A stretch of DNA of 44,175 nucleotides from an uncultured Christensenellaceae bacterium (GCA_910588425.1 CAJUPM010000015.1:1571-45745); one strand, 5' to 3'. Numbered from the stretch's first letter, positions 1 to 7,267 are shown. Translations and numbers: made by a program. The notes: generated by a model not told the origin, from the letters alone.

Positions 1-456
1 ATCGCAACCATAGATATTTTTGCGGCCTTCTTTATACCCTTCTTTCTGCCGGGCAACTGCCTTTCCCTCATTCGTGCGTTCGACTATCATATCACGCTCA
101 AACTCAGCAAATGAAAACATAATATTCCGTATCAGCCTCCCCGTGGAACTGTTATCCATGACCCCCATATTCAGGATATGCAATCTCACGCCTCTCTCTA
201 AGAGGCTATCCACCAGCATAATCCCCTGCGATGCACTGCGGGAAACTCTGTCTAGCTTCGTTGCGATAATCGTGTCCCCAGCCTTGACGACAGAGAGCAG
301 TTCCTGGAACTGCGGCCGTTCCAGTTTCATCCCGGTAAAGGCGTCTCGATAAATTTTTGCAGCGCCATGTTCCCGCAAGCTGTTCTCTTGGTCCTCTAAG
401 CTGTTGCCGTCTTTCTGCTGCCCGGCGGTGCTCACTCTGGCATAACCGTAAATCAT
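1..456 (-). CDS. Serine recombinase (resolvase/invertase family), cut by window edge
   Basis: The visible 152 residues are the catalytic domain of a small serine recombinase, which cuts and rejoins DNA through a phosphoserine link. The N-terminus reads MIYGYARVST, giving the nucleophile Ser9 next to Arg7. The motifs KLDRVSRS (residues 67-74) and AEFERDMIVERT (117-128) are the usual active-site and E-helix signatures. The C-terminal HTH lies off the left edge, so a resolvase, an invertase and a phage recombinase cannot be told apart. It starts with an ATGA overlap on the upstream small gene, so the two are co-transcribed from the promoter at 735-763. Confidence 0.92.
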   Translation of the reverse strand, partial: MIYGYARVSTAGQQKDGNSLEDQENSLREHGAAKIYRDAFTGMKLERPQFQELLSVVKAGDTIIATKLDRVSRSASQGIMLVDSLLERGVRLHILNMGVMDNSSTGRLIRNIMFSFAEFERDMIVERTNEGKAVARQKEGYKEGRKNIYGCD

Positions 457-701
457 TTCTTCTCATCCTCCACAAGATACGCCCCGTCAATCCGGTTCAC
501 TTTCCCACGGGGCATGATCACCAGATCATAGCCAAGGTAGCGAAGCATTGGGATGATGGCGCTTGTCTGCATTCCGGAGTTCTTTTGCGAATTCAATCGA
601 TACCAACAGGCCTGTTGAGACAACTGAAGCGCGCTTGCCATTGCAGAGCAGCTCAGTTCCTTTTTTTCCAAAATATCTTTGATAATTTCTTGCGATGTCA
701 T
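453..701 (-). CDS. Small HTH-like protein upstream of the serine recombinase
   Basis: An 82-residue protein not assigned to a named family. Residues 5-30 look like a helix-turn-helix (AMASALQLSQQACWYRL around the recognition helix) followed by a short basic and beta-prone tail. The ATG at 701 is chosen because AAAGGTG sits 6 bases before it; a GTG three codons earlier overlaps that site. The gene overlaps the recombinase start by four bases (ATGA). The operator-like dyads at 747-764, 935-957 and 976-993 lie in its upstream region, so it is a candidate autoregulator. That role is inference. Confidence 0.7.
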   Translation of the reverse strand: MTSQEIIKDILEKKELSCSAMASALQLSQQACWYRLNSQKNSGMQTSAIIPMLRYLGYDLVIMPRGKVNRIDGAYLVEDEKK

Positions 702-734
702 AAAATGCACCTTTCATTGCGATGTTATGGCTTA

Positions 735-763
735 ATTATAATCTGAAAGCATTTACTTGTCAA
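735..763 (-). promoter_or_regulatory. Consensus promoter of the HTH-recombinase operon
   Basis: On the minus strand the sequence reads TTGACA (758-763), a 17-base spacer, then TATAAT (735-740): a perfect vegetative promoter. The spacer and -35 carry AAGCATTTACTTG, which recurs in the dyads at 935-993, so this promoter is probably shut by a repressor. Confidence 0.85.
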
Positions 764-934
764 GTATCTCTTTTGTTTTTACGGCTATTTTTTGACCTCA
801 CCACGCGCTATACCCTTCTATGTATCCCCCGCTGCCCTCGCCTATACCATGCGTATTTTAATAATGTTGTACAAAAAATGAGCATTTTATGCACACAGAA
901 AATAAAAAAGTAAAAACTTTAAAATAACAAGAAA

Positions 935-993
935 AAATGCTTGATATTAAAGCATTTATTTGTTATGATATAGACATCAAGTAAATGCTTGAT
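935..993 (+). promoter_or_regulatory. Divergent promoter with two dyad operators
   Basis: A plus-strand promoter reads TTGATA (941-946), 17 bases, TATGAT (964-969). Two perfect dyads overlap it: AAATGCTT/AAGCATTT (935-942 and 950-957) over the -35, and ATCAAG/CTTGAT (976-981 and 988-993) just downstream of the -10. The core AAGCATTTACTTG is shared with the opposing promoter at 735-763. The region 702-1056 otherwise holds no convincing gene, only this control region and a leader hairpin (AGCCG/CGGCT, about 1007-1039). Confidence 0.75.
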
Positions 994-1056
994 AAAACCA
1001 TATAAAAAGCCGCTTCCCTGCTCCAACAGAGAAACGGCTAGAAAGGAGGCACCGCA

Positions 1057-1161
1057 ATGCGCAAATTGCAGTACCAAGGCGGCGAATGGATCGCCTGCCT
1101 AAACGGTGTAGCAACTATTCACAGCACGCTACACAACGCGCTAGCCTATCTGCTAGGCTAG
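1057..1161 (+). CDS. 34-residue small protein
   Basis: A short reading frame starting MRKLQYQGGEW, preceded by a perfect AGGAGG seven bases upstream and transcribed from the promoter at 941-969. It has no recognisable domain; it is mildly basic at the start with a hydrophobic C-terminus ending LAYLLG. The last codons coincide with a 9-bp inverted repeat (GCTAGCCTA/TAGGCTAGC, 1140-1162). The strong ribosome site and controlled promoter make translation likely. Function unknown. Confidence 0.6.
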   Translation: MRKLQYQGGEWIACLNGVATIHSTLHNALAYLLG

Positions 1162-1167
1162 CACACC

Positions 1168-1185
1168 GGGGCGGGAAACCGCCCC
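1168..1185 (+). terminator. GC-rich hairpin after the 34-residue gene
   Basis: A 7-bp stem GGGGCGG/CCGCCCC closed by a GAAA tetraloop lies just after the stop codon. No T-run follows, so it may be an mRNA-stabilising hairpin instead of an intrinsic terminator. Confidence 0.45.
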
Positions 1186-1289
1186 ACCTCATAGAATAAT
1201 ATAACAAACACGCATAAGAATAGCAAGCCCATCCAATTACCGCTTTACAAATGCTTTGTCCATGGCTACAATATTTTTAGGAGGATTTT

Positions 1290-1358
1290 ATGCTTTTATT
1301 CTTTATCATCATTTCGCCAATCGCAATTCTGATTATGCTGTCTGGGAAATATAAATAA
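1290..1358 (+). CDS. 22-residue hydrophobic peptide
   Basis: A frame starting MLLFFIIISPIAILIML and ending in a basic tail (GKYK), with AGGAGG five bases before the ATG. The layout of one membrane-spanning helix plus a charged end is shared by type I toxins and small membrane regulators, but nothing identifies the family. A short hairpin, GCCACA/TGTGGC (1371-1387), follows. The region 1186-1289 shows nothing else. Confidence 0.45.
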   Translation: MLLFFIIISPIAILIMLSGKYK

Positions 1359-1494
1359 GCCGTCCCAAGGCCACAGTTAATGTGGCTATTTGCCCTATAC
1401 ACAGAAAATATCGACTAGAATCCATTTTAATACGCTCAATATATATCGAGCGTGTATTTTTATTGCCAAAATTGAATATGCCTTAAAACCAATT

Positions 1495-2064
1495 TTAATC
1501 TTCGGCAGGCGGCAGACTCTCTCTATAATACATTTCCAGTTCGGCGGGCGTTTTTCTCTCGTCCAGCGCGTTGCCGCCGTTTTGTATAGAAATCTCTTGC
1601 TTAACATCGTGCAACCCGTAGTAGTTCGCACCAAGGAAGATGCCAGTAACGGGGGGCATTTTGCCGTCATACATGTAAGAATTATGCAAAGAGAATAGCA
1701 TAGCGTATGCGCTTTTAAGAATCTCCGACCCCGCAGGAGTGATACCTCTATATCTTCCACCCTGCTTCTGGTTTGTTACAACTTCCCAAATCCGTCTATA
1801 ATTCGTCTGGAATGCAAGCGAAAGCCCCGCAACCGTTGCCTTCATATCGTGCTTTTCACAGATATGGAAAAATTCATATACCCGCTTTGCTATTTCCTGT
1901 TCATTCGTCCAGTCAATCGGCGGAAGCGCGGCTAACTCGAGATTATACGCCAGATATTTCGCATTATCGCCCGGTTGAATTGGGCGGGTAATTTTGGGCT
2001 TCGCTGGCGGCCGTTCCTCAACCGAATATTTTCTAGGCCGTCCTGTTTTCTTTTTCTGTTCCAT
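1495..2064 (-). CDS. Probable phage terminase small subunit / DNA-packaging protein
   Basis: This 189-residue protein begins MEQKKKTGRPRKYS, a basic N-terminus common in small terminases. A helical middle follows (residues 50-95, a likely HTH), then KMPPVTGIFLGANYYGLHD near residues 140-160. That last segment matches the GIFLLKNxFGYxD pattern seen in phage DNA-packaging proteins, which recognise the packaging site and hand DNA to the large terminase. The start at 2064 is chosen because GGAGG lies six bases upstream; an in-frame start at 2205 has no such site. It is the last gene of the leftward early cluster. The large terminase is not seen nearby, so the call rests on weak motif similarity. 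Confidence 0.5.
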   Translation of the reverse strand: MEQKKKTGRPRKYSVEERPPAKPKITRPIQPGDNAKYLAYNLELAALPPIDWTNEQEIAKRVYEFFHICEKHDMKATVAGLSLAFQTNYRRIWEVVTNQKQGGRYRGITPAGSEILKSAYAMLFSLHNSYMYDGKMPPVTGIFLGANYYGLHDVKQEISIQNGGNALDERKTPAELEMYYRESLPPAED

Positions 2065-2247
2065 TTTTAACCTCCGTTTAACAAGATAATTGGTTAGTGT
2101 AATAAAAGAGCACCAACAAGAAAAACGTTGGCGCTCTTGGCGCTCTGATAGTCGCAGAATTTTTTTGGAATAGCCGCTAAAAATTTCTGCGGAAATTTTT
2201 GACAAATAGTCGTGAAATAGTCGCGGGCAAATTCGAGGAATAGTCGC

Positions 2248-2447
2248 GGGAACAGCGGGAACAGGCAGAGTGCAAGTCCACCTTTATATAAAAATTTTAC
2301 TCTCATGTATATGTGAGGTTGTTAATTTTACCTGTTCCACCTGTTCCCAAGTCTTACAAATGGCATAATTAAGGGAAAAATCAGGGAACAGGCAAAAAAA
2401 TTTGCTTGTTCCTAGCTTGTTCCTAACAGTATATTTTGCCTGTTCCC
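2248..2447. repeat. Cluster of GGGAACAGGC-like repeats in both orientations (iteron-like)
   Basis: GGGAACAG occurs at 2248, 2257 (as GGGAACAGGC) and 2384 (GGGAACAGGC). The complementary form occurs at 2331 (CCTGTTCC), 2341 (CTGTTCCC) and 2438 (GCCTGTTCCC), with the variant CTTGTTCCT at 2405 and 2416. AATAGTCG repeats (2206-2247) flank it on the left. The 430-bp gap between terminase and primase genes contains no gene. Position beside the primase-helicase suggests a replication origin; a packaging site or operator array is the alternative. Confidence 0.7.
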
Positions 2448-2493
2448 ACGAAAATCGCAAAATAGTCTCGAAGGAGAAAATAGCTAAAATTTG

Positions 2494-4851
2494 TCATGGG
2501 CACAGGCCAAACAAAGAAACCGGCTGTTCCCGCTTTGTGAATCGCATGGCGCGTATTCTCTTGCCGTCAACCTTTAATTGCGGTTCACTCGCAATCCTCT
2601 CTCCCATACTTTCTCTAAACTTCTGAAAAAATTTTTCTCTGCTCATTTTTTGATGCCCCGTATCGATACACCACTTGCAATAGTCGCTGTAAATTTCAGC
2701 CCTCGACACTTCGCCTTCATAGTCGCATTCCTCGCAGAACACTAACACCGGGTTGCTCAATTCCTTGAAGCTCTTCATTAACTCCGATTGCTCCGGCGTG
2801 TCTGTGAAATAGCCCACCTTCATCAGCAGCCGATAGCCCGCATAAGCCCAGTTAAATATGCCCGGAAGCTCTTTAAGCAGCTTAGAAATAATATTAAGGT
2901 CTCTGCGTTTTTGTTTGGGCTTGTCCTTATCCGGCACATCTACGAACTGACAAGGAAAGCTGACAAAAACCATACGGCGCTCAAGGCCCTTAAGCACGTT
3001 TGCCCGAGGCAGCTCGTTACAGGCATACACCAGCTTGCATCGCGGGTAGAACTTAATAAAATCCCTGCCCTTATAGCAAGCAGTAATCTCTTCGCCCGCC
3101 GCAACTTTCTTGAGTAGCTTTTCCGATCTCGAAAAATCGCTGTCGATTTCTGAACCGATATTTATCAGGGAATCCTTGAGATAGATGCGTTCAAAAGCCT
3201 CGGCAACGCCATTCGGGTCCACATTTGAGCAATTTTCATCGCCGTAAAGTTTTTGCAGCACTTCAAGATAAACGGACTTGCCGTTCCCGCCATCACCGAT
3301 TAACGCAAATATTTTCTGATGGCGGCAGTCAGGAAACAGGACATAGCCAGCAATAAACTGCAGCACCTCTTCTCGAATCGGATCATCGTCTGTAATATCG
3401 CTGATAAATTTGCGCCAGTTTTTCGCTTCTGCTTTGGCATCATAAGGATAGGACATCTGAATGCTGCAATAGTCGTTGCGCGAAAATTCTCTAAAAAGTC
3501 CTGTCTCTAGTTCCAGTGTTCCATTCTGGAAGGTCATGAGCGGTTTGCGGTCGAAATTCACGTCTGCAAGGCATCTGGCTTTCAGAAGATTGCATACCGC
3601 ACTTGTTCGTTGTGCCGTTGAATAGAACATGCCGTATGCCTGATCGGCATAGCTGCGTATTTCGGCGTCAGAGCGTTTTTTCCAGATAGCGCCTGTCCAC
3701 TCATAAAACCCTACTTGGTCGATATAAATAAGGCTGTACTTCTCTCTGATTTCGTTGGCGATATCAGACTCGACAGGCGCAGAAGTTGCAAGTTTCTCTA
3801 CCGCTTTTATTTCTCGTTTTGAAAACTGCTTATTGCTGTCTGCAATATCGAACAGAGTCGCAAGGCGTGTTCTGTCGGTATATCTTGCAGCTGAGCAGGC
3901 AAAATTTTTAAATTCTTCGACATCTGTTATCTGCTCGCAAATCGCATGAAGGCCGCTTGTGAGTGTAAAGTTTTTTAATCCCCATCCTGTCGCCATAAAC
4001 TCAGAGACATCCTTGTACTCCGCAGGCCATGATGCGACCTCGAACGGAATACGGTGCGAAAATAAATGCTGTGCAAATTTGCGCGTAAATTCGCGACCAG
4101 CCCCATCCATGTCGTAGGCGAGTATTACTTTAGGTTTTGTTTTTGCGACGTTTAAAACAAAATCTAAAGCATCCTTGCCGAAGCTGGCTCCGAGTGTGGC
4201 AAGTACACATGCACCAGCCTGTTCCAGCGACAGATAGTCGAAGGCACCTTCCGTAATCCATAAAGGGCCGTCCCTGCCCAGCGTATCACACCCACATGGG
4301 AATTTTTCGTAAATTTCCTTGTTCTTCGGTTTTAGATATTTAGGTGTTATATCGCTGCCATAGGCTCTGGCCGTCCAGGAATACACATAGCCGTTGCGCA
4401 TAATCGGAATCGTGATGCGCTGCTTCTCAGGCCAGTACCCGATGCGCAGGCGCTCTATCGTTTCGTCCAGAATGCCTCTGGAGTGCAGATAATAGCGATG
4501 TTCATCTTCGAGCTTGGTTTGCCAGAATGCAATTTTATTGCATAAATCCTGCGTGTGCCGCCGCCAGTTTGTCTGGCCTTCATCATCGACGCCCGTTCTG
4601 TAAGCAAGCTCCCGAATCGCTTTGCCGCGGTCGCCATCGTATTCGATGAGAGCGGCTAAATCGATAACATCGCCGCCGACTTGGTCTGAAAAACTATACC
4701 ACCACTCGTCATAGATGACAACTGCCGACGTATTGCTGCCATCATGAAACGGAGAGCGGCACCTGTCGCCAGCTCGGTCTATTTTCAGGCCTGCTTTGCG
4801 GGCATATTCCACGCATGAAATGCGTTGTTTTATCGTTTGAATGTTTACCAT
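2494..4851 (-). CDS. Phage primase-helicase (CHC2-like zinc finger, Toprim, SF3 helicase)
   Basis: This 785-residue replication protein is expected to prime and unwind phage DNA. The N-terminus has a CHC2-like finger (DRCRSPFHDG, about residues 31-40). A Toprim domain follows (WITEGAFDYLSLEQAG to ILAYDMDGAGRE, about 205-270). The C-terminal half is a D5/P4-type superfamily 3 helicase with Walker A GDGGNGKS near residue 520, LINIGSEID as Walker B, and the arginine-rich PRANVLKGLERR sensor. The start at 4851 follows GAGG eight bases upstream; an in-frame ATG at 4887 lies inside a hairpin and is unlikely. It has its own promoter (4919-4947) and leader hairpin. Length and domain order fit phage and satellite primases. 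Confidence 0.92.
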   Translation of the reverse strand: MVNIQTIKQRISCVEYARKAGLKIDRAGDRCRSPFHDGSNTSAVVIYDEWWYSFSDQVGGDVIDLAALIEYDGDRGKAIRELAYRTGVDDEGQTNWRRHTQDLCNKIAFWQTKLEDEHRYYLHSRGILDETIERLRIGYWPEKQRITIPIMRNGYVYSWTARAYGSDITPKYLKPKNKEIYEKFPCGCDTLGRDGPLWITEGAFDYLSLEQAGACVLATLGASFGKDALDFVLNVAKTKPKVILAYDMDGAGREFTRKFAQHLFSHRIPFEVASWPAEYKDVSEFMATGWGLKNFTLTSGLHAICEQITDVEEFKNFACSAARYTDRTRLATLFDIADSNKQFSKREIKAVEKLATSAPVESDIANEIREKYSLIYIDQVGFYEWTGAIWKKRSDAEIRSYADQAYGMFYSTAQRTSAVCNLLKARCLADVNFDRKPLMTFQNGTLELETGLFREFSRNDYCSIQMSYPYDAKAEAKNWRKFISDITDDDPIREEVLQFIAGYVLFPDCRHQKIFALIGDGGNGKSVYLEVLQKLYGDENCSNVDPNGVAEAFERIYLKDSLINIGSEIDSDFSRSEKLLKKVAAGEEITACYKGRDFIKFYPRCKLVYACNELPRANVLKGLERRMVFVSFPCQFVDVPDKDKPKQKRRDLNIISKLLKELPGIFNWAYAGYRLLMKVGYFTDTPEQSELMKSFKELSNPVLVFCEECDYEGEVSRAEIYSDYCKWCIDTGHQKMSREKFFQKFRESMGERIASEPQLKVDGKRIRAMRFTKREQPVSLFGLCP

Positions 4852-4873
4852 ACATAAATCCTCATAAGAACAA

Positions 4874-4900
4874 AAGCACCATAGCATAGCTACGGTGCTT
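4874..4900 (-). terminator. Leader hairpin before the primase gene (terminator or attenuator)
   Basis: The minus strand forms a 12-bp stem, AAGCACCGTAGC with GCTATGGTGCTT, a TAT loop, then TTTTGTTC. It lies about 15 bases after the expected start of transcription from the promoter at 4919-4947 and 23 bases before the primase start codon, which fits an attenuator or a terminator for the upstream operon. Confidence 0.7.
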
Positions 4901-4918
4901 AAGGCACTCTATAGCTAA

Positions 4919-4947
4919 ATTATATCAGAAATACCGGAGAAACGCAA
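4919..4947 (-). promoter_or_regulatory. Promoter of the primase-helicase gene
   Basis: The minus strand reads TTGCGT (4942-4947), 17 bases, TATAAT (4919-4924). It sits in the 159-base gap between the DUF551 gene and the primase start. Confidence 0.7.
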
Positions 4948-5010
4948 AGTTTGTTGAAAACCCAGACGCACTGCTTGGAATTTTACGTTCAGCTTGGTCT
5001 AAGGCCGCTT

Positions 5011-5199
5011 TTACTGTGCTTCCTTTGGCGGTGCAGGACGCGGCATCCAAGCGATAATGTGAGGATTTAACCTTGCCCTACTCCATTGCCCAGAATTTTT
5101 CCAATATCGGGCAATCCATATCGCTCCTCTATCCGTTGCCACAAGATAACTGTCGCTCTTCTCTGGCATCCTGTCTTTTACGCTTATCCATTCGCTCAT
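5011..5199 (-). CDS. DUF551-family small phage protein
   Basis: A 62-residue protein starting MSEWISVKDRMPEKSD and ending HIIAWMPRPAPPKEAQ, which is the full pattern of DUF551: WIsVkDrlPe at the front and a ThWMPLPePPk box at the back. The family is common in phage early regions and its function is unknown. It starts inside the upstream zinc-ribbon gene with a four-base overlap, so it belongs to the same transcript. It is the last gene before the primase promoter. Confidence 0.85.
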   Translation of the reverse strand: MSEWISVKDRMPEKSDSYLVATDRGAIWIARYWKNSGQWSRARLNPHIIAWMPRPAPPKEAQ

Positions 5200-5546
5200 T
5201 TCTTTTTCTCCTTGTTTAAGTCCATCTTTGCGCCACAGTTAGGGCAGAACCTATAGAATTGTTTAAACGCTTCAAAGTATTCGCTGCTTGGTTTTTCTTC
5301 TGGTGATACTTCATACAGATTCCCACACAAGCTACACTCTGCCATCGAAAAATCCGCTGTAAAGTTTAACCAATCTGCTCGCATCAATGGCCCATACTCC
5401 ACTAATTTGGCAGATTCAATCAAGTATTGCGGAGCGGCACTCTCAAAATGCTTTCTGCTTCTGTACGTTCTCGGCCTGCGCTGTCTGTCAATCGCGGCTT
5501 TGCCATTCAGAAAGGCAAAATATATGTGTTCTCCCTGTTTAAGCAT
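5196..5546 (-). CDS. Zinc-ribbon phage protein
   Basis: A 116-residue protein. The first 60 residues are basic (KAAIDRQRRPRTYRSRKHF); a C-terminal zinc ribbon is made of CSLCG (about residue 78) and CPNCG (about 104). The ATG at 5546 is chosen because it follows the upstream stop by two bases; the longer in-frame start at 5627 would overlap that gene by 79 bases. Small zinc-ribbon proteins like this are usual between phage helicase and primase genes. Function not known. Confidence 0.7.
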   Translation of the reverse strand: MLKQGEHIYFAFLNGKAAIDRQRRPRTYRSRKHFESAAPQYLIESAKLVEYGPLMRADWLNFTADFSMAECSLCGNLYEVSPEEKPSSEYFEAFKQFYRFCPNCGAKMDLNKEKKK

Positions 5547-5548
5547 AT

Positions 5549-5827
5549 TTAGTCCATCCCTTCCATCTTTGCGCCGCACCTGCTGCAATATTTTGTTTCC
5601 AGCCCATGCTGTGATATCCCTCCGCATTCAGAACACACGATAGCATCCATATACTCTCTCCAGAGGTTTTTCCGCTTCTCCATTTTCCAATGGCCGCGCT
5701 TTACTTCTGCCACGTTTGCAGCAGGCGCTTCAGCTATGCACTTCAAACAATCTTTGTAATACATAGGTGCCACATTATTCCTTATGACGTTCAACAGCGT
5801 CTCACGCTCTACAAACTCTTTAGCCAT
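5549..5827 (-). CDS. Small zinc-ribbon phage protein
   Basis: A 92-residue protein with an N-terminal helical segment (MAKEFVERETLLNVIRNN) and a C-terminal ribbon built from CSECG (about residues 65-69) and CSRCG (about 82-86). This resembles widespread small phage proteins with a DIP- or FVERE-type N-terminus and a CxxCG...CxxCG tail. It overlaps the end of the upstream repeat protein by eight bases, so translation is coupled. Function unknown. Confidence 0.72.
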   Translation of the reverse strand: MAKEFVERETLLNVIRNNVAPMYYKDCLKCIAEAPAANVAEVKRGHWKMEKRKNLWREYMDAIVCSECGGISQHGLETKYCSRCGAKMEGMD

Positions 5828-6338
5828 TGTTTATCTCCTCAAGCATTTCCGGCAGTACGGCTTTGGCATACTCGCAGGCAGCCAAATACTGCCTTTCGTG
5901 CCGCGTTCCTCCATGCACTTCATGTACCCGCTCAATAAAGCTGTCCATATCGCTGAACCAGCACCCGGCACGGACAAAGAGCTTGCCGTTCTCATCTATG
6001 AAGAAATATGCGTCCCGCATTTCACTCCCAATGCGGCCAACCTTTATGAATGTGCCGTTCTTTACTGCTCCACCTTCAAATGAAGTGTTTTTGCCATGAA
6101 TAAAGAACTCACCAAAGTAGCACGATTTGCCCAGCGTGTTGCGGTTGCCCAGCTTGTTGCGGTCGCCCAGCTTGTTGTCGTCGCCCAGCGTGTTGTCGTT
6201 GCCCAGCTTGTTGTCGTCGCCCAGCGTGTTGAGGCTGCCCTTAAGCGCAACACGCGAATAGTCACCCTGCGGCAAGTGCTTAACCCCATACTTATCCCGC
6301 TCTATTGCGTCATACTCTTCTTGTGTGTATACTTTCAT
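5820..6338 (-). CDS. Hexapeptide-repeat phage protein
   Basis: A 172-residue protein with AGGAGG before its ATG. Residues 36-70 consist of six-residue units of the form LG(D/N)(D/R)N(K/T), repeated about six times and likely to fold as a short left-handed beta-helix. After the repeat comes a beta-rich stretch (FGEFFIHGKNTSFEGG) that also fits a coil. The C-terminal part (residues 125-172) is helical, with HEVHGGTRHERQYLAA. No family is recognised. The DNA repeat is listed separately. It is co-transcribed with its neighbours. Confidence 0.72.
   Translation of the reverse strand: MKVYTQEEYDAIERDKYGVKHLPQGDYSRVALKGSLNTLGDDNKLGNDNTLGDDNKLGDRNKLGNRNTLGKSCYFGEFFIHGKNTSFEGGAVKNGTFIKVGRIGSEMRDAYFFIDENGKLFVRAGCWFSDMDSFIERVHEVHGGTRHERQYLAACEYAKAVLPEMLEEINNG
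6130..6237. repeat. Six tandem 18-bp units inside a coding sequence
   Basis: Six head-to-tail units of the form CCCAGCKTGTTGxxGTYG run without spacers. Each unit encodes six residues, so copy changes keep the frame. Third-position and internal differences between units show some age and argue against an assembly artefact. Confidence 0.9.
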
Positions 6339-6356
6339 TATTTCTCCTCCTGGCCG

Positions 6357-6863
6357 TTACATCGGCTTTTCATTGCCTGCTCTCCTGTTCCAATCCGCTA
6401 CGGCCTCCGCATATCCATCGTGAATGACCCCTCCGCCGTCGCAGTTAATTTCTGTTTCCCGCTTTAACTCAAGCCCGCAGTCTTTACAATGGAGTATGTT
6501 CTCAACAAAAAGGCTCTGTCGCACCACTTTATGTTCACCCGTGTATGCCTCGACTTGCCCTCCGCAAAGCGGACAGGCCTTTGGCTCCTCGTCGCCTTTT
6601 TCTTCGGGCGGTGTCTCTTTTGCCGCTTCTACCAGAACAAGCATTTCATCCGAAAACGCCCAGCCGATCCCATCAATTTCTAACCTTATATTGCCATTAA
6701 AATCCATTTCCTCTATTTCGGAAATCTGGCCGCAGTATTTTTTCATATCTTTCACAAAGTAAGGATAAACATTGATATCTCCATCACCATCAAACCCGTA
6801 CTCCCTTTCCATATCGTCCCAATACCGCACCATTACCGTGTCGCCTACCTTAAATTTGCTCAT
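6357..6863 (-). CDS. Protein with C-terminal Lar-type (restriction alleviation) zinc domain
   Basis: A 168-residue, two-part protein. Residues 1-75 form a small beta domain starting KFKVGDTVMVRYWDD, like SH3-type modules in phage proteins. After an acidic linker (EEKGDEEP), residues 93-163 carry CPLCGG, CKDCG and the tail YAEAVADWNRRAG, which is the signature of Lar-like proteins. Lar of the Rac prophage relieves type I restriction, but many family members have no tested role. Its stop lies 19 bases before the repeat-protein start, and it overlaps the upstream gene by four bases (ATGA). Confidence 0.75.
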   Translation of the reverse strand: MSKFKVGDTVMVRYWDDMEREYGFDGDGDINVYPYFVKDMKKYCGQISEIEEMDFNGNIRLEIDGIGWAFSDEMLVLVEAAKETPPEEKGDEEPKACPLCGGQVEAYTGEHKVVRQSLFVENILHCKDCGLELKRETEINCDGGGVIHDGYAEAVADWNRRAGNEKPM

Positions 6864-7108
6864 TTCTCTTCTCCTTCCGGCCTTATCGCCTGTATCAGCC
6901 CTTGTGTCCGCTTTCTCCGCGGTGCTATCGGCAGCGGCGCTTTCCTTACGCCTCCCCGCCCTCGCCTTTCTTTCTTATCACATTCCTCCGGCGGACAGCC
7001 TCTTGAAATTTCCGTATTATAGCAGTAGTGGCAGGCTTTGAGCGGCGGTCCTATATTGTTCATACTTTTATAATATTTGCATCCATCGCAGCAGTTATTT
7101 TTCTTCAT
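6860..7108 (-). CDS. Small cysteine-rich phage protein
   Basis: An 82-residue protein with a dense cysteine cluster in the first 45 residues (CCDGCKYY, CHYCYN, CPPEECDKK), probably binding one or two zinc ions. A strongly basic C-terminal half follows (KERRGRGGVRKAPLPIAPRRKR). This suggests a nucleic-acid contact. The first line resembles small phage proteins of the CxxCKYY type. It shares overlapping ends with both neighbours, as usual in this operon. Confidence 0.65.
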   Translation of the reverse strand: MKKNNCCDGCKYYKSMNNIGPPLKACHYCYNTEISRGCPPEECDKKERRGRGGVRKAPLPIAPRRKRTQGLIQAIRPEGEEK

Positions 7109-7265
7109 CGCTTAAGTCCCCTGCTCCGATATAGAGAACAACATTGTCCTTGTTCATAAAAATTTTTGCTATGGCAACCATACTCGCAACGTCGTCTTTA
7201 TCAAATAAACAGTCCCCGCAGTATTCGTTCCACGTTTTTGCAATTTTAGAAAAGCATTCTTGCAT
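7095..7265 (-). CDS. 56-residue acidic small protein
   Basis: A frame starting MQECFSKIAKTWNEYCGD, preceded by AGAGG. It fills the gap between the VRR-NUC gene (2 bases before) and the cysteine-rich gene (14-base overlap), which fits operon packing. It is acidic, with two cysteines near the start and a hydrophobic middle (VASMVAIAKIF). No family is recognised. Confidence 0.65.
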   Translation of the reverse strand: MQECFSKIAKTWNEYCGDCLFDKDDVASMVAIAKIFMNKDNVVLYIGAGDLSDEEK

Positions 7266-7267
7266 TT

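Noticed and set aside
206..490. A 94-codon minus-strand frame at the left end
   Set aside because: It is in a different frame from the serine recombinase, which shows all family motifs and is cut only by the window edge.
722..913. A 63-codon plus-strand frame in the control region
   Set aside because: No ribosome site, and it covers the promoter and operators of the HTH-recombinase operon.
6130..6237. Possible CRISPR array
   Set aside because: The 18-bp units are contiguous with no spacers, lie in one coding frame and have no cas genes nearby.
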